A stretch of 37,022 nucleotides of DNA from a virus, in IMG/VR virus record IMGVR_UViG_3300033388_004555, positions 1-37,022 of that record; one strand, given 5' to 3'. Below are positions 29,002-36,644 of the stretch, one piece after another. How positions within the stretch are numbered: position 1 is the first letter of the stretch; each line of letters starts with the position of its first letter. The notes beneath the pieces are model-generated. The model did no database searches. It saw only the letters and a program-made list of their open reading frames with translations, and was not told where the DNA came from. The position numbers and the translations under genes are program-made.

Positions 29002-31161
29002 ATGCTTGCACATCATGAAGTGATAAAAAACTACGAGGAAGATAGATCATATCGCCAGGCTGTTTTGGATGAGCGTATTCCTGATTTGCACTTTGCTCGC
29101 TATGGTCAGAATGACGATGTAATGACAGGCGTTAATCCATGTGAATTCACTGGAGAATACAACATTATTGCGAAAGAGCGTAGGCGTGTGATGGCTGAGC
29201 TTCGCAAAAATGAGATTGAGTGTAAGTTCCGCATTGAAGATGATGATGATGATGAGATCGATGAAACCATGCAGGGCATGTATCGCACTGATCGTAGGGA
29301 TTCAAAGACTGAGCAGATTATCAATACTGCTGAGGAAGATGCTATTGATTGTGGTTTCGGGTCTTGGATGTTTCGCGCGGTTTATGAAGCTCCAGAAGAT
29401 CCACTGAATACAAATTTAAAGCCTCAGCGAGTTGCTTTACCTGAGTCGGTAAGGAAGGTATTTTGGGATGCTAATTCGGTAATGTCTGATAAATCTGATG
29501 CTCAGCGTTGTTCTGTTATTCATGATTTCACTGAGGCTGGATACAAGCAGTTTTTAATTGATAACGGCATTGATCCAGATAAGGTTGGATTTACTTCTTT
29601 CGATAGTCCTTATCAGTCTGTTTATGAGTTGTATTATCATCGCTCTCTTTTGTATCCATTGTTCAGCTCAACTTATCGCAAGCTTTCAATTCTGGAATCG
29701 TTTTCATTAGAGCCTGAAAATGAAACCTTTTATATTTATGCAAATGAAGAAACCAATGAGCTTTACTCACTAACCAAAGCAAAAGCTGAAGAGTTAGAGA
29801 TGCCAGAGCCTTTGCAGAAAAAGCGCATCAAGATCAAAAAGTGCTTCCGCTATGTAACTAATGGGTCGGATCTCCTGGTTAATCGTGAGCCTGTTCACGG
29901 CGATATCATTCCAGTTGTTTCAATGTACGGTGAGCGTAACTTTGTGAATGGTGTTGAGAATTTTTATGGCATCGTTAAAGCTGGTAAAGATCCTCAGAAG
30001 TTATTGAATAGCTGCTTGAACTTCCTTGCCAATATGATGATGTATTCTCCAGTGCCTAAGCCTGAGTTTGATAAGCGTGAGATCGAAGGTGTTGAGCGTT
30101 ATCATGAGGGTGCTGCAAATTCACATCAACTAGCTTATGCCTTGCGTAACAAGCTTTGGAAAGATCCTGAAACCGGCGAAACATATACATTTGATAATGC
30201 TACCTATACTCGCCAGCCAGAGATTCCACAAACCGTTTCTGAGTTGATGGCTGTATTGCCTTCATTGCTTGAAGGTATTATGGCAAGCCCTGGAATTAGT
30301 GATACAACATTTGATACTAACGCTTCAGGTAAGGCGCTTGAGAATATTCAGGAAGTTATTGGAATGATGACTTATATCTATCTGGATCGTAAGGCTGAGG
30401 CTATTCGTAGAGATGCCGAGATCTGGCAAGCAATGACTGTATCAATGTACGATACTGAGCGTGAAGTAACTATCACAAATTCTGATGGTAAAACCGCTGT
30501 TAAAAAGGTCAATGAGTTCGGTGATTTCCTAACATTTAATGATAATGGTGAGCTTGATGTTGTTGATAATAATCGTAATGTTATCGCCAATAAGAAGTTT
30601 AAGGTTTATCACGATATCGGTGCTTCCTATCAGTCTCGAAGAGATGCAACTTTAGCAAGCCTGAAAGAGTATCTGAATACACTTGATCCAAATGATCCAT
30701 TACGTCAGATTGTTACATTGAATATCCTATCCAAAGAGGATGGTGAGGGCATGGATGAGCTTAATGATTACGCTCGCCTAACATTGCTTGAGATGGGATT
30801 ACCTGGATTCAAGCCTCAGAATGAAGCTGAGAAAGAGTTTGTGATGCAGGTTAATAATCAGCGTATGCAGGATCAAATAATGTCTCAAAATCAGCCTGAT
30901 TATATGCAGGAAATGATTGAGGTTGAGAAGCAAGGTAAGCAAATCGAGATGATCGATACAATATCAAAAGCCAAGCTTAACGATGAGAAAGCCAAAACCG
31001 AGCAAGCAAACAGAATATCAAAACTGATCGATGCGCGTATTAACAGTAAAGAGCTGCAACTAAAAGAGCGTGATCAGATTTTTAATAACCGCCAGCAAAT
31101 GCTTCAAAATCAGGTAGATTTAACAGATTCACTATATGAAGCCAGTCAGGGGTTGATGTAA
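29002..31161 (+). CDS. P22-like portal protein
   Basis: A 719-aa portal, against 725 aa for P22 gp1. Clear P22-type blocks: MQGMYRTDRRDSKTEQIINT, VFWDANSVMSDKSDAQRCSV followed by IHDF, GDIIPVVSMYGERNFVNGVE, and ASPGISDTTFDTNASGKALE. The C-terminal 120 residues are a long Gln/Lys/Glu helix (AKLNDEKAKTEQANRISKLI) equivalent to the barrel that extends inside the P22 capsid. It forms the dodecameric packaging channel and binds terminase and gp4. The stop codon lies inside a promoter-operator with the repeated palindrome. Confidence 0.95.
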   Translation: MLAHHEVIKNYEEDRSYRQAVLDERIPDLHFARYGQNDDVMTGVNPCEFTGEYNIIAKERRRVMAELRKNEIECKFRIEDDDDDEIDETMQGMYRTDRRDSKTEQIINTAEEDAIDCGFGSWMFRAVYEAPEDPLNTNLKPQRVALPESVRKVFWDANSVMSDKSDAQRCSVIHDFTEAGYKQFLIDNGIDPDKVGFTSFDSPYQSVYELYYHRSLLYPLFSSTYRKLSILESFSLEPENETFYIYANEETNELYSLTKAKAEELEMPEPLQKKRIKIKKCFRYVTNGSDLLVNREPVHGDIIPVVSMYGERNFVNGVENFYGIVKAGKDPQKLLNSCLNFLANMMMYSPVPKPEFDKREIEGVERYHEGAANSHQLAYALRNKLWKDPETGETYTFDNATYTRQPEIPQTVSELMAVLPSLLEGIMASPGISDTTFDTNASGKALENIQEVIGMMTYIYLDRKAEAIRRDAEIWQAMTVSMYDTEREVTITNSDGKTAVKKVNEFGDFLTFNDNGELDVVDNNRNVIANKKFKVYHDIGASYQSRRDATLASLKEYLNTLDPNDPLRQIVTLNILSKEDGEGMDELNDYARLTLLEMGLPGFKPQNEAEKEFVMQVNNQRMQDQIMSQNQPDYMQEMIEVEKQGKQIEMIDTISKAKLNDEKAKTEQANRISKLIDARINSKELQLKERDQIFNNRQQMLQNQVDLTDSLYEASQGLM

Positions 31162-31180
31162 AGAATTTACGGTGTATTAT
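31153..31180 (+). promoter_or_regulatory. Promoter with palindrome upstream of scaffold and coat
   Basis: TTGATG (31153-31158), 16-bp spacer, TATTAT (31175-31180). The perfect inverted repeat GTAAA-GAA-TTTAC at 31158-31170 fills the spacer, as at 14271-14283, and the two share TTTACGGTG. It would give extra transcription of scaffold and coat, the most abundant virion proteins, and tie it to the early regulator. Confidence 0.55.
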
Positions 31181-31193
31181 CCGTGATAGCTGC

Positions 31194-31210
31194 CAGCGAG
31201 CTTATCGCTG
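31194..31210 (+). other. Leader hairpin CAGCGA-loop-TCGCTG
   Basis: Perfect 6-bp stem with a 5-base loop in the leader of the scaffold transcript, 47 bp before its ATG. No T run follows, so it is not a terminator. It may stabilise the 5' end of an abundant mRNA. Confidence 0.4.
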
Positions 31211-31256
31211 AGTGCAATTTTGCAAATCTCAAAACCATGTGATGAGGAAAAATATC

Positions 31257-32306
31257 ATGAGCGTTGAAAATAACGATACTGCTGAAGAGCAAATCGACTT
31301 GGAGTCGGAAGAAAACTCGATTGAAGATCAGGACTCGCTGGAGGGTGAGGGTGGTCAAGCTACTGATGATGATGGTCAAAATACTGATGAAAATGATGCT
31401 AACGCTGAAAATGATTCGGAAGATGGCAACTCAACTGAATCTGATGAAGCTGCTGAGATTGACTTGGAATCTAATGAAGTGGTTGATTTGTTGGACTCGC
31501 AATCCAAAAAAGATGAGCAAGAGGAAGCGGATAAGAAGCGTAATGCTGCTTATGCTTCATTAAGGCGTGAAAATAGAAAACTGAAACAGTTGCAATCAAG
31601 GTTGGAAAACAACCAGCTTGATATCAATCCTGATGATTTTGGTCAAAAGCCAAACCTGAGGGAATATTTGTCGGATGAGAAATTGTACGGCGAATTTAAT
31701 GGTAATGAAGCACTTGCTAAAGCAACTCATCAGGAAGATCTGGAAAAGTGGCAGCGTAATGGTCAAGGGCTTGTAAATAAAGCTCGCGGCGAGTTGCAAC
31801 AGGAAATTCAGAGAGAAGAATACTTTGACGGTATTCAGGGTGATTTTGAAGAGAGAACTAAGTCTTTTGGTCATGTGAAAGATTTAGGGCGATTGATTAA
31901 TCAGGCTGAATCTGCAATGCAGGTTGCTGGAGATAAAGAGGGTGAAGTCCTGGATGGAACTCTTATTATCAAACAGGAGCATCCGGAAAATGCACCGATG
32001 ATGTTGGCGTTATTGGGTACTAATCCTAAGCTGGCTGAAAGGTTAATGTCTTTGCAAGAGCCTAACCAGATTTATAAATTCATGGCTGATTTGGAGCAAA
32101 AAGCAATTAGTGTTTTGGATCGCGCACCTCGTATTTCAAAAGCTCAGGCTGAAACTACGATTGATGGTGGTAATGCTGGTGGATCAGCTCAGATATCGGA
32201 TCTTGATAAGAAGATTGATGAAGCTGCTGATGCTGGAAACTTCGACTTATACTCGAAGCTGAAAAAGCAAAAAAAAGATGCCTTGAGTAAGGCTGGTGCT
32301 GCTTAA
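31257..32306 (+). CDS. Scaffolding protein
   Basis: A 349-aa acidic helical protein between portal and coat, the position and size class of P22 gp8 (303 aa). First 100 residues are extremely Asp/Glu-rich with low complexity (EGGQATDDDGQNTDENDAN); a Lys/Arg coil follows (YASLRRENRKLKQLQSRL). The C-terminus (DEAADAGNFDLYSKLKKQKK region) is a helix-turn-helix with basic residues, as in the coat-binding end of scaffolds. It guides coat assembly and leaves before maturation. Start at 31257 follows GAGGAAA; the GTG 31212 is an unlikely extension. Confidence 0.8.
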   Translation: MSVENNDTAEEQIDLESEENSIEDQDSLEGEGGQATDDDGQNTDENDANAENDSEDGNSTESDEAAEIDLESNEVVDLLDSQSKKDEQEEADKKRNAAYASLRRENRKLKQLQSRLENNQLDINPDDFGQKPNLREYLSDEKLYGEFNGNEALAKATHQEDLEKWQRNGQGLVNKARGELQQEIQREEYFDGIQGDFEERTKSFGHVKDLGRLINQAESAMQVAGDKEGEVLDGTLIIKQEHPENAPMMLALLGTNPKLAERLMSLQEPNQIYKFMADLEQKAISVLDRAPRISKAQAETTIDGGNAGGSAQISDLDKKIDEAADAGNFDLYSKLKKQKKDALSKAGAA

Positions 32307-32351
32307 AGTCATGTTTTGGTCGGGCAAAAATAATATTTTTGGAGGGGCAAA

Positions 32352-33662
32352 ATGTCCGGTCAATTAAGTGAAGGTAAGATGATTACCTATGCCATCGAAG
32401 AGATGGTTAATGTGTTTGAAGGTATGTCAACACTAACTGATATGAGTCAGGTTTATGATCCAGGTGCAGGTAGTTTACAGCGTTCAAACAACCAATATTG
32501 GAAGCCAGTTCAGCAACAAGCTGTAACGAAAGATGGTTGGGATTTAACAGGGCAGCGTGATGGAGTTCTTGAGCTTTCTATCCGTGGTGCTTTAGGTGAT
32601 CCAGCTAACACTTTCCGCGAGCTTCGTGCTGATGATTTGCGTGATGAGACTTCGTATCGCCGCGCTGTTCAGGCTGATGCCAAAAAGCTATTGAGCCAAA
32701 TGGAGTTCCGCGCAATGGAAGTTGCTCGTACTCAAGGTTCTTTCTGTATTACTGATTCTGCCGAATTTGGTAGTGCGCCAGGTGATTTCCTTTTATGGGA
32801 TGGCTTATCGCGCTCTACTGCTCGTATGATCGAAACTGAGTTCTATCGTGATGATGGCACTTGCGCGTTCCTTAACCCTACTGCTTATCAAGCTGGTGGG
32901 CGTGATTTGGTTCGCTCTACTGCTAACTACGGCCAAAGCATTCCTGATAATGCGTATCGTAATGGTCAGATCGATAAGAAAGTTGCTGGTTTTGATGATG
33001 TTTATCAGCATTCAAAATTGGGTCTTATGCAGGGTCAGAATGAAGTTGTTACTGTTAATGGTGATGTTTCATTGAAGCCTTTAGCTTCTGAAGCTGCTCC
33101 TGGTTTCCAGGAAGTGCCATTCGATAATCGTTATGGCAGCATTCCTTTGAATGGTGTTACTGCGAATCTTCGTATCGGTGATAAGTTCAAGCTTGATAAT
33201 GGTGGTACTCCGGTTCGTGCTGTATCCTTGGATCAAAAGATTCCATTAGCGTATAGCCAAACATTTACTGTTGTTGGTGAGTCTGCTGGTACTGCTGTTG
33301 TATCTCCACGCCCAATCGCGTTGAATGATCCAAACTTGAGTCCATTGGAAGCGAGCTATGCGAACATTGATACGCAAATTCTTGATGGTGCTACTGTCAC
33401 TTGGTTGAATACAACTGATCGTCAGTCAAACATCATCATGAATAAAGATGCGATGGTTATTGCCTCTTCTCCAATCCCAATGAATCATGAGCTTTTCAAA
33501 AACTTGAATGCGCGTGAGTTCACGGTTGGTAAGATCAACGGCATTATCGCGTTTGATGGTGATATCAATGATCTGTCTGGTTCGTATCGTATCGCTCTCT
33601 GGTATGCCTGGAATATGGAAAAGCCGGAGCAATGTGGTGTGTTGCTGGATGGTCAGGTTTAA
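32352..33662 (+). CDS. P22 gp5-like major coat protein
   Basis: A 436-aa major capsid protein with direct similarity to P22 gp5 (430 aa). Matching segments include ELRADDLRDETSYRRAVQ against QLRADDLRDETAYRRRIQ, VAGFDDVYQHSKL, PIALNDPNLSPLEASYANI, ASSPIPMNHELFKNL and LSGSYRIALWYAWNMEKPE. It has the HK97 fold plus the inserted domain typical of P22. Strong ribosome site GGAGGGG suits its abundance. A terminator hairpin follows. It fixes the identity of the virion as P22-like. Confidence 0.97.
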   Translation: MSGQLSEGKMITYAIEEMVNVFEGMSTLTDMSQVYDPGAGSLQRSNNQYWKPVQQQAVTKDGWDLTGQRDGVLELSIRGALGDPANTFRELRADDLRDETSYRRAVQADAKKLLSQMEFRAMEVARTQGSFCITDSAEFGSAPGDFLLWDGLSRSTARMIETEFYRDDGTCAFLNPTAYQAGGRDLVRSTANYGQSIPDNAYRNGQIDKKVAGFDDVYQHSKLGLMQGQNEVVTVNGDVSLKPLASEAAPGFQEVPFDNRYGSIPLNGVTANLRIGDKFKLDNGGTPVRAVSLDQKIPLAYSQTFTVVGESAGTAVVSPRPIALNDPNLSPLEASYANIDTQILDGATVTWLNTTDRQSNIIMNKDAMVIASSPIPMNHELFKNLNAREFTVGKINGIIAFDGDINDLSGSYRIALWYAWNMEKPEQCGVLLDGQV

Positions 33663-33681
33663 CCGATAAACCAAACTGAAA

Positions 33682-33713
33682 ATGCCCTGGCTTATGTCGG
33701 GGCATCTTCTTTT
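33682..33713 (+). terminator. Rho-independent terminator after the coat gene
   Basis: ATGCCCTGGC (33682-33691) and GTCGGGGCAT (33696-33705) form a 10-bp stem (two G-T pairs) with a TTAT loop, followed by CTTCTTTT. It probably reduces transcription of downstream neck and fibre genes relative to coat. Confidence 0.7.
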
Positions 33714-33750
33714 AAAACCCAATCTAAAAACCCGAATGAGGAAATCTATC

Positions 33751-34176
33751 GTGGAAAAATTTAAAACAAAAATCGTATTTATTTTGTGCCTAACGGCGGC
33801 TGAGATTGCTAAAGCAGCATTCAAAGGTCAGCGTGATGGTGTTCAGTATTACTGGAACTCGGTTGATTGTCGCAGTCAAGGCCAGTATGAAAAAAAGAAA
33901 GCTGAAGGATGGTATGACAGTTTAGATGCTGCCATTGAGGATGCTGCTGCTGGTAAGGTGAAAGAGCCTAAGGGTGGTTCTGGTGGTAGTGGTGATGATA
34001 CCAAAATTACTATTGATCAAATTGTTGAGGCTATTGGTACACTGAGTAAAGATACTGAAGGTCACTTTACAAAAGGTGGTAAGCCTGAAGTTAAAGCCAT
34101 CGAAGCTGCTTTGGGTGAAGGTGCTGATATTACGTCAAAACAGCGTGATGAAGCCTGGAAAATTGCTCAAGGCTAA
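33751..34176 (+). CDS. Head-region protein downstream of coat (141 aa)
   Basis: A 141-aa protein from a GTG at 33751 that follows GAGGAAA; the ATG at 33736 has no ribosome site. N-terminal strands (FKTKIVFILCLTAAEIAKAA) precede a Gly/Ser hinge (PKGGSGGSGDD), then a small C-terminal domain KPEVKAIEAALGEGADITSK ending RDEAWKIAQG. That ending (GKP-x-V-x-x-I-E-x-A-L-G, I-T, R-D-E-A-W) is frequent in small phage proteins placed after the coat gene. Head decoration or packaging accessory is inferred from position. Confidence 0.6.
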   Translation: MEKFKTKIVFILCLTAAEIAKAAFKGQRDGVQYYWNSVDCRSQGQYEKKKAEGWYDSLDAAIEDAAAGKVKEPKGGSGGSGDDTKITIDQIVEAIGTLSKDTEGHFTKGGKPEVKAIEAALGEGADITSKQRDEAWKIAQG

Positions 34177-34188
34177 TAGGTAAAAATT

Positions 34189-34716
34189 ATGTCTGATTGC
34201 GGCGTTAAGCAGGAAAATGTTGAGGTAAATACATTGCCTAGAGATAGGCGATCTGTTCAGTATGTTCTCGAATGGGTTTTACGCGAGGCAAAGCAATCAA
34301 CTAATTTTAAGAAAGCAAAAGATTATCAATACACTGAGGTTTTTGATGGTCTAATTGATATGCTCTACGATTGGAAAGATCGTAATTATGGCTTTTTCGG
34401 TGCTATCCCTGAAAATGAAGATGCCACGCTTGGTAGAGAAGATCCTATCAATGCAATCAAATTCTGTTTATTAGCTCATTGCTCGGATTATTTGAATTAT
34501 GAAATGACTCAAATGCAAAGAGCGAGAGCTGCAAACTCTCTTCAATGGATTCGTAATCGCTCAGTTTGTTTGCCGGTTATAGGTGCGCCAGCTCGCCAGC
34601 CTCGCGGATCTGGCAACTATCGCTGGTTTAACGGTAGTTCTTATGAGGATGTGGATGATGTTAATGATGAGGGTAAATATCTTGTAAATAATCAAGGTAT
34701 TCCGTTGGTAACGTAG
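34189..34716 (+). CDS. gp4-like head-completion / tail accessory protein
   Basis: A 175-aa protein compared with 166 aa for P22 gp4. Shared layout: N-terminal helix, FDGLIDMLYDWKDRNYGFF against the gp4 M-A-E-W helix, GREDPINAIKFCLLAHCSDYL matching the [22 protein letters not shown] helix, and PARQPRGSGNYR matching the P-S-R-M-P-T-G-S-G-N loop. P22 gp4 plugs the portal and is the base for gp10. A one-gene gap separates it from coat, and the gp10-like gene is at the other end of the window, so the neck genes are not adjacent as they are in P22. Confidence 0.65.
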   Translation: MSDCGVKQENVEVNTLPRDRRSVQYVLEWVLREAKQSTNFKKAKDYQYTEVFDGLIDMLYDWKDRNYGFFGAIPENEDATLGREDPINAIKFCLLAHCSDYLNYEMTQMQRARAANSLQWIRNRSVCLPVIGAPARQPRGSGNYRWFNGSSYEDVDDVNDEGKYLVNNQGIPLVT

Positions 34717-34724
34717 GGTGAGTC

Positions 34725-35600
34725 ATGGGTTTAGTTAATAGTTGTTCTGGTTGTGGATGTGGTTGCGGTAATTCAAATTGCGGTGTTTGTAAGCGATGTA
34801 ATACTTGCGGTGTAAAACTTTCTCAATTTAGACCAAAGAAAAATATCGGCCTAAACAATGAGCTAATCCTTGCTGATAACACAAAAATTACAATTCAAGA
34901 GCTGGCTGATTTTCTGGCTTTTGAGGTTGAGATTCCTGATATCCTGGGAATTCCGGATGGTAACTTTCCTATTGTTGATGAGGGTCAGTTTAAGCCATCA
35001 AATATCACTCAGGATGATGATGGTAATATCGTTTTTAATGGCGATCTTATTCTTCCAAACAACTCATGGCAGTATGAAAACTCTTTACGCTTCAGAAACT
35101 CTGGATGGGGTCAGTATGTAAAGGTTCATGATCATGAGTATATGGAGGTTTTATTCACCTCCGATGATGTTTCTTCAAGTCGCCCTATTTGGTTTGATTT
35201 ATTGCCTGAAGGTACTGGCATTATTCAGCCAATCGCTACTGATAATCTCGCCGCCACCTCATTCCAATTCGGTACTCCGAGTGGCGGTGATCCAACTGGA
35301 ATGGGTTTAATTAAATCTTTGATACTTAAAGCGGTATCTCCAGTGTCAGGTGTAAAGCTAACTCTATCTGCCGATGGTGCGCCTCTCGCTGATAATTCAA
35401 ATGTACTTTGGCAGAATGTAACTGATGCTGATTGGGCTAATGGTGCTGGTGCTATATTAACTGCCGGTGATAATGAGATTGATATTCCGAGTATCATTGT
35501 TGCTTGTTGTGATAATTATTGGTTCACCTTAGAGCTTCATCCAACAAATATCGATTTGATTAATCTTGAGGGTGAGCAAACGGGTTGCTGGTGCTGTTGA
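34725..35600 (+). CDS. Cys-rich tail/fibre protein, unknown
   Basis: A 291-aa beta-rich protein. The first 28 residues hold eight cysteines at 7, 10, 12, 14, 19, 22, 25 and 28 (CSGCGCGCGNSNCGVCKRC), and the last residues GCWCC hold three more. The middle (residues 90-275) is a beta domain with jelly-roll-like strands (RPIWFDLLPEGTGIIQ, VSGVKLTLSADGAPLADNS). Cysteines may bind metal or cross-link the particle. Ribosome site GGGTGAG. Its end overlaps the next fibre gene, which is likely translated by coupling. Confidence 0.55.
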   Translation: MGLVNSCSGCGCGCGNSNCGVCKRCNTCGVKLSQFRPKKNIGLNNELILADNTKITIQELADFLAFEVEIPDILGIPDGNFPIVDEGQFKPSNITQDDDGNIVFNGDLILPNNSWQYENSLRFRNSGWGQYVKVHDHEYMEVLFTSDDVSSSRPIWFDLLPEGTGIIQPIATDNLAATSFQFGTPSGGDPTGMGLIKSLILKAVSPVSGVKLTLSADGAPLADNSNVLWQNVTDADWANGAGAILTAGDNEIDIPSIIVACCDNYWFTLELHPTNIDLINLEGEQTGCWCC

Positions 35601-36642
35601 TGGTAATTTCGCCGGATTAGATGTTGATGGAAATCTAACTGATTCCGGATCTGCTCCAAGTGATTTTGCTACGGCTGCTCAAGGTGCTTTGGCTGATTCA
35701 GCTATTCAGCCAGGTGATAATGTTTCTGAGCTTGTCAATGATGCTGGTTATGAGCAGCAATCAAATAAGGGTGTGGCGAATGGTTATACCCCACTGGATG
35801 CCGGCGGCAAGGTAGATCCATCATTCTTACCTTTCTCTGGTATGACTCCCAAAGGTACTTTTGGTTCTGGTGGTTCAACTACTGGAGGTGATTTGCCTCC
35901 TGCTGGGGAATCTGGCGATTACTATATTTGTGATACCGATAATTATAATTCCGCTGAGGCTGGACTAACTTTTGATATTGGTGATTGGGCGGTTGATAAC
36001 GGTGTTTCCTGGAATAAGATTGATAATAGTGATGCTGTATCAAGTGTGTTTGGTCGTTTGGGTGCGGTGGTTGCTCAGCTTGGTGATTACGTTACAAGCC
36101 TTATTGCTAATGATTCTGTTGTTGCAGGTGCGACTCTAAATGATGTGATATCAGCACTAAATACAGCGATCACAAATAACGCAACAGCGATTTCAAATCT
36201 CGATAGTTCTGATGTTGCTAATGTTTCTGGTGTTGTTGGTGCGCTTGTTACCGATGCGCTCAATCAATTAAATACCGATGTTGGTAACAATACTGCTGCG
36301 ATTGCTGCGATTGGTACATGGGTTACTGTTGGTGGTGTTGGCGAGTATCTACCTTTGCCTGGTGGTGCAATTCTTCAAAGAGGTTCGATTGCGGTTGTTG
36401 GTGCTGGTACTTCGATTGCCATGCCTATCGCATTCAACAACACAAATTATCGGATCTTTGGTACTTATCATGGTGCTGCTGGTGATGGGGGTGGTCGTAT
36501 GTTCAGTTTGGATAATGGATCAAAAGCTGTTGGGTCTATTACTGGCTATGTACATCAGGTTGATACTCATGGTGCTTTCGGTGGGGATGTTGGTTCTCAG
36601 GATACCGGCGGCACGATAGATTGGTTTGCAATAGGTGATTAA
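35572..36642 (+). CDS. Tail fibre protein with gp53-like C-terminal domain
   Basis: A 356-aa fibre protein. The N-terminal segment SKRVAGAVDGNFAGLDVDGN then LTDSG is a pattern common at the start of fibre and needle-like proteins, which supports the GTG at 35572 despite the lack of a separate ribosome site; a TTG at 35566 is also possible. Middle: VSSVFGRLGAVVAQLGDYV, a fibre repeat, then heptad-like ALNTAITNNATAISNLD. The C-terminus (IAMPIAFNNTNYRIFGTYHG to IDWFAIGD) fits the gp53-like fibre tip domain, which ends W-x-A-I-G. It overlaps the previous gene by 29 bp. A receptor-binding or needle role is possible. Confidence 0.7.
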   Translation: MSKRVAGAVDGNFAGLDVDGNLTDSGSAPSDFATAAQGALADSAIQPGDNVSELVNDAGYEQQSNKGVANGYTPLDAGGKVDPSFLPFSGMTPKGTFGSGGSTTGGDLPPAGESGDYYICDTDNYNSAEAGLTFDIGDWAVDNGVSWNKIDNSDAVSSVFGRLGAVVAQLGDYVTSLIANDSVVAGATLNDVISALNTAITNNATAISNLDSSDVANVSGVVGALVTDALNQLNTDVGNNTAAIAAIGTWVTVGGVGEYLPLPGGAILQRGSIAVVGAGTSIAMPIAFNNTNYRIFGTYHGAAGDGGGRMFSLDNGSKAVGSITGYVHQVDTHGAFGGDVGSQDTGGTIDWFAIGD

Positions 36643-36644
36643 TA

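Noticed and set aside
29221-29280. Repeated GATGAT stretch as a microsatellite
   Set aside because: It encodes the acidic run EDDDDDEID in the portal and is explained by Asp codon choice.
31194-31210. Terminator between portal and scaffold
   Set aside because: The hairpin lacks a following T run and lies downstream of a promoter-like sequence; treated as a leader structure.
31264-31563. Plus-strand frame rich in Met, Lys and Arg inside the scaffold gene
   Set aside because: Out-of-frame reading of the low-complexity acidic repeat of the scaffold; no ribosome site.
35560-35600. Programmed +1 frameshift joining the two tail genes
   Set aside because: No convincing slippery sequence, and the second frame looks like a natural fibre N-terminus from the GTG at 35572; kept only as an alternative to test.
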